Shown here piece after piece: positions 33,001-39,624 of a stretch of DNA of 57,741 nt (within the stretch, counting starts at the first letter, position 1; the number at the start of each line of letters is the position of its first letter). The position numbers and the translations under genes are program-made. The notes beneath the pieces were generated by a model. That model ran no database searches and had not been told where the DNA came from. It was given only the letters and a program-made list of their open reading frames with translations. The DNA comes from Planctomycetota bacterium (lineage in GTDB: Bacteria; Planctomycetota; Planctomycetia; Pirellulales; UBA1268), in NCBI GenBank assembly GCA_018970605.1, contig JAGWWA010000001.1:1-57741 (forward strand). Direction: 5' to 3'.

Positions 33001-35934
33001 CCCGGTCGGCAGCACGCCGGCGGACACCAGGAACAGCGTGCCGCCATTGACGAGCGTGTCGCCCGAGTAGGTCTTGGCGCTCCCGAAGAGCCTCCAGGTG
33101 CCAGGCCCCGCCTTCACGAGCCTGGTCTGCCCGGACGCCGGATCGGGAATCCCGGCGGAGATGTTGTTGTACGACGTCGCCGTGCCCGAAAGCGTGAACG
33201 TGCGGCCGCCGGTTCCCGACATCACGATGTCGGCGGTGCCGCCGAGCACGAGATTGCCCGATCCGTTCCGCTCGATCGTCCCGCCGCCGGCAGTGACGGT
33301 GAAGCCGCGGTCGATCGTCACTGCTCCGCCGGTGTACTGGAGCGTGCCCCCGTCGAGCACAAGGTTCGCCGGGTCGGCCGTCGCCTGGCCGATGCCGCTC
33401 GCCGTGCCTCCGTTCGCGAGCGTGCCGACCGCGAGGACACCCCCGGAGATCCGCGTGACGCCGGTGTAGCTGCTGGCGGCGCCGCCGAGCGCGAGCGTGC
33501 CGGCGCCGACCTTCGTGATCCCGGTCGTGCCGGGCGCGCTGAACACGCCGTCGGTGATCGTGCCACTGAACGTGGTGCTCGCGGCGTTGCCGCCGATCAC
33601 GTACGTCACGAGCCCGGAGTCGTTGGTCGATCCCTGGAGCTTCGTCGCGGTGCCGCCGGCGAGCGAGCCGAGGGCCACCGTGGCGGCGTAGGCGGTGCGG
33701 AGCGTGGCCGTACTCGCCCCAAGGTCGAACTTCGCCGTGCCGCTGCCGAGAGCGGCAGTCGCGTTGAGCCGCACGTTGCCGGTCGTGGCATTGAAATCGA
33801 CGGTGCCCGTGAAGCCCGTGAAGCCGCCGGCGAGCGTGAGGTTGCTGCTGCCCCCCGCCGAGGTGGTGATGGCGAGCTTCACGCCGCTGCCGCCGCTGAT
33901 CGGTCCGTTGAGCGTGATGCCGCCCGCGGTGAGCGTGCCGCTCGACGCGAGCGCGATCGGCGTGGCGATGCCCGACACGGAGCCGAACGTGGCGTTGCCG
34001 CCGGCGAGGGTGATGCTGCCGCTACCGATGGCGGCGATGTGGTTCACTGCCAGCGTGCCCGCCATCACCTTCACGCCGCCGGCCATGGTGTTGGAGCCCG
34101 AGACCGCGAGCGTGCCGGCACCGTTCTTGGTGAGGCCGCCGCTGCCCGAGATCACGCCGCTCCAGGTGCCGCTGAAGCCGTTGGTGAGCAGCGTCCCGCC
34201 CCCCGCCGCGATGATCGTCGGCACCGAAATGTCGGGGGCGGCGGAGAACTGCACGGTGCCGCCGCTCCACTCGAACCGTCCGCCCGTGGAGCCGGCGCGG
34301 ATGAAGGCGGCCTGGAGCGTGCCGCCCGCCATGATCAGCGCCCCGCTCGCAGGCGTCGCCCCCGACGTTCCGCCCAGGACGATTTCGCCGGCGGCCACGC
34401 CCCCAGAGGTGAGTGCGAGCGTGGCGTCCGCGCCACTCCCCACATGCAGTCGCTCGAAAACATCGAGCGTTCCACCGCTGACGGTGACCGTCGACGCAGC
34501 GACGTCGCCGACGGTCAGCCGCCGCGCGAACGCTTCACCGGACGAAATCGTGGTCGTCCCGGTGACGGCCGCGGCGGTCGCGAACGTGGGCACCCCGACG
34601 GACCAGGTCGCTGCGGCGCTCCACGTGCCGCTCCCCGCCGCCCAGCGACTCGTCGTCTCGGCGGCCCCCAGTTCATTGAGATAGAGTTCCAGATTCGTAT
34701 ACCCTCCCGACAGCGTCTTCCAGTCGGTGGCGCTCGTGGGGTTCAGGCCTCGTGAGCGCTCCCAGCAGTCCGGCATGCCGTCGTTGTCGGTGTCGGCGAG
34801 CCTGCCGAAGGCGATCCGCGGGCTCGAGAAGGTCGGAAACAGGTCGGTGTCGTACTGGATCACGCCGCCGAGCGTGCCGTAACTGAGCACCTCCTGCATG
34901 ATGCGGGTATCGACCTCGTCACGGGTGATCGTGAGACCCGCGTTCCGAGTCACGTACCCCACCGCCTGCTGCGCCGTCATGGAGGCCGTCGTCGGAAAGG
35001 CGAATGGGACGGCGGCAACGGTCGCCCCCGGATAGGTGGTGATCGCGCTGCCGTCGAGCACCCCGTTGCGGTTGGCGTCGACCCAGTTGTCGCTGCCATA
35101 GATTTCGAACTGCGGGGTTCCCGATGCAAAGGGAGAGCTGCCATCGACCGGCCCCTCGATGAAGTAGTTGCCGATGGCGTTGGCGTGCGACGTCATGTTG
35201 ACGGTGTCGCCCATGATGTAGCCCGCGGTCTCATAGCCGTAGACGACGTTGTTGATGTATTCGTTCTCGCCACGAACTTTCGGATTCCGGGTGACGTTGT
35301 CGGCGAACAGGCTCTTGATCACGCTGAACCGGCTCCCCTCCCCCAGCGTCATGAGGCCACCGGCGCTGTGGCCGAGGCGGTCGAGCCCCTGGGCGATGAC
35401 CGTGTTCTGAATCGTGATGTTGTCGATTACATAGCCGCTGTCGGGGTTCATGGAGAACGTCTCATCGACTCCCCACGTCACCGACATGTGATCGAAGATC
35501 ATGTTGGTGCCGCGGGAGAGGCTGACGGAATCCTCCCGGGTGCCGGCCTCGCCCTTGCGGACGGCGATGTAGCGGCTGATGGTGTTGTTGGCGCTGGTGA
35601 AGGCGAGACGATCGCCATAGAACGCGATTCCACCGGGAGCCGTCTGCCCGGCAATCGTGACATTGCTGCTCACCACCGCCACGCTGCCAAGCGTCACCAC
35701 CCCTCCGACGTCGAACACCACGAAACGATTCGACTGGCTCACGGCGTCGCGAAACGAGCCCGCGCCCGAATCGTTGAGGTTCGTGACGTGATAGACCGAG
35801 GCGCTCGCAAGGTTCGTGCGGCCGCCGGTGGCGAAGCGGCCGAAGCCTTCGGCTTCGGGAAACGCGAGAACCTGTGCATGCGCGGCACCACCCCAGGCGG
35901 CCACGGCGGCCACGATGATTCCGAACACGCGCAT
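30004..35934 (-). CDS. Giant PL1-like lyase, autotransporter repeats, dockerin and PEP-CTERM, fused in frame to a PL9-like lyase
   Basis: A 1976-residue protein. ATG 35934 (MRVFGIIVAAVAAWGGAAHA) gives a signal peptide. Domain order: PL1-type beta-helix (LAFPEAEGFGRFATGGRT, VTIAGQTAPGGIAFYG), Ca loop (DTDNDGMPDCWERSRGLNP), many autotransporter-type repeats (GGLTKNGAGTLAVSGS and variants), a dockerin-like pair (GDTNVDGQIDILD, GDFNYDGVVDILD), and PEP-CTERM (AVPEPACLPWLALVPVVGL). Instead of stopping, the frame continues through MRRRFLRVVGVGAACVIGA, a second signal-like helix, into a C-terminal PL9-type lyase (GENADGFACK, AWENADDGWDLF). The ATG at 31344 could start the PL9 part separately. First gene of the lyase pair. 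Confidence 0.82.
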   Translation of the reverse strand: MRVFGIIVAAVAAWGGAAHAQVLAFPEAEGFGRFATGGRTNLASASVYHVTNLNDSGAGSFRDAVSQSNRFVVFDVGGVVTLGSVAVVSSNVTIAGQTAPGGIAFYGDRLAFTSANNTISRYIAVRKGEAGTREDSVSLSRGTNMIFDHMSVTWGVDETFSMNPDSGYVIDNITIQNTVIAQGLDRLGHSAGGLMTLGEGSRFSVIKSLFADNVTRNPKVRGENEYINNVVYGYETAGYIMGDTVNMTSHANAIGNYFIEGPVDGSSPFASGTPQFEIYGSDNWVDANRNGVLDGSAITTYPGATVAAVPFAFPTTASMTAQQAVGYVTRNAGLTITRDEVDTRIMQEVLSYGTLGGVIQYDTDLFPTFSSPRIAFGRLADTDNDGMPDCWERSRGLNPTSATDWKTLSGGYTNLELYLNELGAAETTSRWAAGSGTWSAAATWSVGVPTFATAAAVTGTTTISSGEAFARRLTVGDVAASTVTVSGGTLDVFERLHVGSGADATLALTSGGVAAGEIVLGGTSGATPASGALIMAGGTLQAAFIRAGSTGGRFEWSGGTVQFSAAPDISVPTIIAAGGGTLLTNGFSGTWSGVISGSGGLTKNGAGTLAVSGSNTMAGGVKVMAGTLAVNHIAAIGSGSITLAGGNATFGSVSGIATPIALASSGTLTAGGITLNGPISGGSGVKLAITTSAGGSSNLTLAGGFTGFTGTVDFNATTGNVRLNATAALGSGTAKFDLGASTATLRTAYAATVALGSLAGGTATKLQGSTNDSGLVTYVIGGNAASTTFSGTITDGVFSAPGTTGITKVGAGTLALGGAASSYTGVTRISGGVLAVGTLANGGTASGIGQATADPANLVLDGGTLQYTGGAVTIDRGFTVTAGGGTIERNGSGNLVLGGTADIVMSGTGGRTFTLSGTATSYNNISAGIPDPASGQTRLVKAGPGTWRLFGSAKTYSGDTLVNGGTLFLVSAGVLPTGAGKGDVTVAAGATLDLYGNSHTINGLDGAGTVTTTLNTTRTLTVGNGDASGDFSGLLTQGTAQTLAITKTGTGAQRFGGASNYAGGTSLRGGTLVAAATDALGSGLVTITGSARRLVLSGSATIANAMLINAPTGATDGGVIQYDAPGRGILASSTITVFSAPANGGLFGSSGGGELAVNAAVVVQGTARVSVRTGTVTFAGGGAYAGFDVMQGTARLGRTNGLATGAAVAIGTSGSGTLDLAGYDQSLGGITQGAAAAVIGNSSTAQDARLTLTGSSTYAGTIRDAIGGGTRRVSLAVNGGNLRLTGATSFSGTSSVTAGTLQIGHAAALAASPAAVLSNGTLTVDAGLSMQTPSLTIAAGGLARLSSSAASTIATSRLVVDGRLELGVGRLEIAAGGMAQDSLVAALVAGRGDGTWTGTTGITSAAAAADLAGGILRSVGWIANGDASCSVAYTAPGDTNVDGQIDILDAANFISGGLFDNWQPAVWSQGDFNYDGVVDILDAADLLGTSLFDQGPFVPALAASDPGAITAVPEPACLPWLALVPVVGLTMRRRFLRVVGVGAACVIGAIASAATIHVAPRGDDAAVGSEQAPLASVPAAVDRARPGDTILLHDGVFACGRMILLSGSGTADQPLRLQAAPGAKPVLEFAGVTAADEKQRAASRGVFLTGDHWILEGLEICHAADNGLKIEGSHNRVERCVFHHNGDSGLQIGLAKKSRNDGDLAAHNTIVNCDSYRNFDARTKGENADGFACKLFPGEGNSFVGCRAWENADDGWDLFMTTFPVTLDRCWAWHNGDPDLFPRVQGSYNGDGNGFKLGGQDKPASHLVRRCVAFDHPFGSGNGFEDNNNTAPITLQHCAAWGNRTNFQFKKAAHVLVNCVSFAPTRSKSGVEFDADVVCPHNSWMPDPNPKKKGKYVSTLTADEFTGLDAALASATRVADGGLPENGFASPRSGGAVVDKGIDLGGAFTGAAPDLGAVELDCEGVLQKTARGEAGM

Positions 35935-36134
35935 GCCTGGTCGCGTCACGTACCGATCCAGCGAGACTCAGCGGCGCGGGTGCAGACCATCTCCGGTCGG
36001 CCACCCGGCAGCCTTCACGCCCTTCCTACGTGCATCAAGGGTACGACGGTTCGACCGCCGTCCACAACGATACGGCGACCCCGCCGTGCAGCGTGCTGCG
36101 CAACAGTCGCGACCTGCGTTGCGCCCTTCCCGAA

Positions 36135-36884
36135 CTACTCGCCGCCGATGTCACGAACGACGATGTCCTTGAACTCCACCCACATCGGCTTCCCCTGATG
36201 GAGCTGCAGGGCGATGATCCCCTCGCGGAGCGCGAGGTCGGGGGCGTCGGTGAAGTCGAGGGTGAGGGTGCCGTTGAGGTAGTGGCGAAGCCGGTCGCCC
36301 TGGGCCACGATCCGCACTTCGTTCCAGTCGTCGAGCTTGAAGAGCTTCGCGAAATCGTCGGCGCTGATCAGTTCGCCCGTCACCTTCTTTTCGCCGTCCA
36401 CCATTTCGGCCTTCTCGCCCGCGAGGCAGATCCGGCGTCGGTTGCCCCCTTCGTCGTAGATGAAGCCCGACACGTCCGGCATCTGCGCTTCGTTGCGGAG
36501 CTCGTGCTGGTAGCCGCGGACGACCCAGGCATTCTTCGGCTCGCCCTCCGTGATGTGCCGGGAACGGTACTGAATGCCGGAGTTGTTCGCCGCGTTGCAG
36601 CGGTAGAGGAGCTTCAGCTCGAAATCCTTGAGAGCCGGGCCCTTGCAGATCAGGAAGGTGTTGCCCTCGGCCTTCACCTCCGGCGTGGTCTCGCCGTGGA
36701 TCACCCCGTCGCGAACACTCCACATCCGCGGATCGCCATCCCAGCCCGTCAGGTCGCGGCCGTTGAAGAGCGTCCGCCACGCGCCCGACGCAGCGGGCTG
36801 GGCGGTGGGGGCCACGGCCGGCGGAGCGGCACAGGCCAGCGACGGAATGGCCACGACAGCCACCGCGAACAACGAACGGATCAT
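36135..36884 (-). CDS. Secreted DUF1080 (3-keto-disaccharide hydrolase-type) protein
   Basis: A 249-residue protein. ATG 36884 has GCAGGAG upstream; the ORF-track start is too early. The signal peptide is MIRSLFAVAVVAIPSLACA. The body has the jelly-roll segments typical of DUF1080: WRTLFNGRDLTGWDG, WSVRDGVIHG, FELKLLYRCNAANNSGIQYRS and WNEVRIVAQGDRLRHYLNG. The family includes 3-keto-glycoside hydrolases; the substrate here is not determined. Its place beside pectinases suggests glycan processing. Confidence 0.88.
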   Translation of the reverse strand: MIRSLFAVAVVAIPSLACAAPPAVAPTAQPAASGAWRTLFNGRDLTGWDGDPRMWSVRDGVIHGETTPEVKAEGNTFLICKGPALKDFELKLLYRCNAANNSGIQYRSRHITEGEPKNAWVVRGYQHELRNEAQMPDVSGFIYDEGGNRRRICLAGEKAEMVDGEKKVTGELISADDFAKLFKLDDWNEVRIVAQGDRLRHYLNGTLTLDFTDAPDLALREGIIALQLHQGKPMWVEFKDIVVRDIGGE

Positions 36885-37053
36885 CGAGGCACTCCTGCGG
36901 AAAAAGACGGACACCCGTGCGGCAGTATCGCACCCGGAAGAGGGCTCGCTCAAGCGACCGGCGGCCCAAGGCCTGCGGCACGACCGCCGGGGTATTCCGG
37001 GTTGCCCACCGCCGTGCTTCCGCGTGAAGATATGCCGACTCCATCGCCACGCC

Positions 37054-38211
37054 ATGCCAGATCTCCCCCGCATCGTCATCGACCTCGAGAAGCTGCGGCA
37101 CATCAACTGCGGCCTGGGGAGGTTCTCCCTGCATCTGGCCCAGGAGATGCTCCGCCTGTCGCCCGGCCGCTTCGAGCCGGTGTTTCTCCTCGCCAAGGGA
37201 TCGGACCGGCATCTGCCGCCCCGGGGGTTTGATCGCATCGGCGTGAGGCCCTGGAAGAAGGAGGCCCTGATGCGGCGGCTCCGGCCGTTCATTCGCCCCT
37301 TCCTTCCCCGCCCGCAGATCGACCTCTGGCACGCCACCAACCAGATGTCGAAGTATCTGCCACTCGACGACCGCGTGCCCGTCGTGCTCACGATTCACGA
37401 CCTCACGTTCCTCCACGAGACGCCCAACGACGAGCACCCCCGCCGGATCGAGCGAAAGCTCGCCGACATCCAGGCGAAGGTCGATCGTGCGGCCGCCATC
37501 GTCACCGACTCGCAATACGTCGCCGATGACGTGAAGACCCATCTCACGCTCGGCGATCGCCCGGTGCACGTCGTCCGCCTCGGACTTCCCGCCCCGCCCG
37601 CCGCCGCCACCACGCGGCCGGCGTTTCTGCCGGACGGCCCCTTCGTGCTCACGGTGGGCAACTGCCTGCCGCACAAGAACTTCCACGTGCTGCTCGACCT
37701 CATCGACCGGCTCCCGAACCTGAGGCTTGTGATCGCCGGCAAGAAGATGACGCCGTACGGCGAGTTCCTCGGTCGTGAGATCGTCCGCCGCGGCCTCGAA
37801 GCTCGCGCGATCATGGCCGGCGAGGTCTGCGACGCCGACCGACAGTGGCTCTACGAGCACTGCGACGCATTCCTTTTTCCGTCGCTCACCGAGGGCTTCG
37901 GCTTTCCGGTGCTCGAAGCGATGCAGTGCGGGAAGCCCACCTTTCTTTCCCGGATGACGTGTCTTCCCGAGATTGCCGGGGCTCACGCTTTTTATTTCGA
38001 TGGCTTCGAGGCGGCGTCGATGGCCGCCACCTACGAGGCGGGCATGGCGGCGTTTCGCAACGACCCCGGCTTTTCCGACCGCGTCCGCTCCCATGCCGCA
38101 GGCTACAGCTGGGCCGAGACGGCCCGCGGCTACCTGCGGGTCTACGAGTCGATCCGGGGACCGTTTCCTGGCCTCGTGCTGAACGGCTCACGCGGCGGCC
38201 ACACGCCCTGA
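37054..38211 (+). CDS. Glycosyltransferase family 4
   Basis: A 385-residue GT-B fold glycosyltransferase. ATG 37054 begins MPDLPRIVIDLEKLRH. LTVGNCLPHKNFHVLLDLID is the nucleotide-sugar domain start and EGFGFPVLEAMQCGKP is the EX7E donor-binding motif of GT4. It has no signal or membrane segment, so it acts at the cytoplasmic face. It is the first of a four-gene run with a methyltransferase, a small coiled-coil protein and a second glycosyltransferase, pointing to surface polysaccharide or O-antigen synthesis. Confidence 0.9.
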   Translation: MPDLPRIVIDLEKLRHINCGLGRFSLHLAQEMLRLSPGRFEPVFLLAKGSDRHLPPRGFDRIGVRPWKKEALMRRLRPFIRPFLPRPQIDLWHATNQMSKYLPLDDRVPVVLTIHDLTFLHETPNDEHPRRIERKLADIQAKVDRAAAIVTDSQYVADDVKTHLTLGDRPVHVVRLGLPAPPAAATTRPAFLPDGPFVLTVGNCLPHKNFHVLLDLIDRLPNLRLVIAGKKMTPYGEFLGREIVRRGLEARAIMAGEVCDADRQWLYEHCDAFLFPSLTEGFGFPVLEAMQCGKPTFLSRMTCLPEIAGAHAFYFDGFEAASMAATYEAGMAAFRNDPGFSDRVRSHAAGYSWAETARGYLRVYESIRGPFPGLVLNGSRGGHTP

Positions 38212-38363
38212 ACTGGCATTCCGGCGCGGCCCGGAAGCGTGCTAGTTTCGCGGATCGGCGTGAGAGTCCGCAGGCCGCCCAATGTGTCGGGTGGCCCACC
38301 ACCCTCCCGCGACCCTGGCTCAGCATCGCTGTCCACGCCCGACCATCCCCGTCGAGGGACGCC

Positions 38364-39332
38364 ATGACGTTCGCCACCACGCGCCGCAGGGTCTCGCGCC
38401 GCGCCGTCAAACTGATGCCCTTCCTGCGCGGCCTGCTGCCCTCCCCGCCGATCCGAATCGCCGCCTTCCCGCGACGCCATCCCGAGTTCTTCGTGGCCGC
38501 CGGCCCGCGGCCGGAGGGGACGCAGCTCGTTTCCCAGCTCTGCCGCTTCGCGACGCTCGAATCGCCGGCGTTCCGTGGCTGGCTCGAGCGGCTCCACGAC
38601 GGCTGGCACATGCACCGCAAGAACTGGGAGCACGCCTACATCTGCCAGGCACTTCACGAACGCGGGATGCTGGGGCCGGGGCGACGCGGCCTCGGTTTTG
38701 CCGTGGGCACCGAGAAACTGCCGTCGTTCTTCGCAGCCCTCGGCTGCCGAATCACCGCCACCGACCTCGCCACCGACGACGAGCGAAACGTGGCCTGGGC
38801 GAAGACCGGCCAGTGGACGGGAAGCCGAGATGCGCTCAACGCGCACGGCCTCTGCCCGGCGGATGAGTTTCGCGAACGCGTGGAGTTTCGAGCCGTCGAC
38901 ATGAACCACGTGCCACACGACCTCGGCGGCTACGACTTCACCTGGTCAACGTGCTCGTTCGAGCACTGCGGCACCCTCGACCTGGGGCTCGAGTTCCTCG
39001 AGCGGCAGATGGACTGCCTGCGGCCGGGCGGCGTGGCCGTCCATACGACGGAGTTCAACCTCTCGAGCAACGACCAGACCATCGTCGCGGGCCCCGCTGT
39101 GATCTACCGCCTCCGCGACATCGAGGACGTGGTTCGTCGACTCACTTCCCGGGGCCACCACGTCGAACTTCTCGACGTCGATCCCGGCGACCGAGACATC
39201 GATCGCTTCGTCGATCCGCCCCCCTACAGCGGCTCGAGCGACGGGCCGCACGGCATGATCAAGCACCTGCGGCTCGATCTCGAGGGATACGCCTCCACGT
39301 CGATCGGCCTGATCATCCGCAAGGCCGCCTGA
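38364..39332 (+). CDS. SAM-dependent methyltransferase
   Basis: A 322-residue protein with GAGGGACGCC before ATG 38364. The SAM fold is recognised from LGFAVGTEKLPSFFAALGCR and ITATDLATDDE (motif I region) and YDFTWSTCSFEHCG with LRPGGVAVHTTEFN (motifs III-IV). It belongs to a class I methyltransferase type often found with glycan biosynthesis genes, consistent with methylation of a sugar or lipid-linked intermediate. Confidence 0.88.
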   Translation: MTFATTRRRVSRRAVKLMPFLRGLLPSPPIRIAAFPRRHPEFFVAAGPRPEGTQLVSQLCRFATLESPAFRGWLERLHDGWHMHRKNWEHAYICQALHERGMLGPGRRGLGFAVGTEKLPSFFAALGCRITATDLATDDERNVAWAKTGQWTGSRDALNAHGLCPADEFRERVEFRAVDMNHVPHDLGGYDFTWSTCSFEHCGTLDLGLEFLERQMDCLRPGGVAVHTTEFNLSSNDQTIVAGPAVIYRLRDIEDVVRRLTSRGHHVELLDVDPGDRDIDRFVDPPPYSGSSDGPHGMIKHLRLDLEGYASTSIGLIIRKAA

Positions 39333-39375
39333 CACGAGGCCCCCTGACAAAAGGCCCCCTGACACAAGACAGCAT
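39329..39375 (+). repeat. Short tandem repeat of about 16 bp
   Basis: Imperfect units of the form CCTGACACAAGGCCC are repeated three times between the methyltransferase and the small gene. Similar local CATGACATG-type repetition lies before galM. Confidence 0.6.
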
Positions 39376-39378
39376 GAC

Positions 39379-39624
39379 ATGTCGCTGAAATCACTCGGGC
39401 ATGCGATCGAGAAGCAGTTTCTGCGGCCGCTCTTTCGGCGCGTCAGGAGGTGGACCCGCATCTCCGGCGCCCACGATCGGATTGCGGCGCTCGAAAGCCG
39501 CATCGAGAAGCTGGAGGATCTGTTCCGCGAACAGGCCGGCCTGCACTACCTGCGGCTCATGGACGACCAGCGGCACGCCGCCGACCCGGCCGGCCACGCC
39601 GCCCCGAGACGCGACTCCGCATGA
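39379..39624 (+). CDS. Small coiled-coil protein in glycan operon
   Basis: An 81-residue basic protein of unknown function. DRIAALESRIEKLEDLFREQ forms a likely coiled coil. Its stop overlaps the start of the next glycosyltransferase by four bases (ATGA), so translation is coupled. The context suggests a scaffolding or regulatory role for the neighbouring glycosyltransferases, but this is inference. Confidence 0.68.
   Translation: MSLKSLGHAIEKQFLRPLFRRVRRWTRISGAHDRIAALESRIEKLEDLFREQAGLHYLRLMDDQRHAADPAGHAAPRRDSA

Noticed and set aside
32938-34755. 605-codon ORF antisense within the giant lyase
   Set aside because: It results from the repeat-rich coding strand; the sequence shows no family motif.
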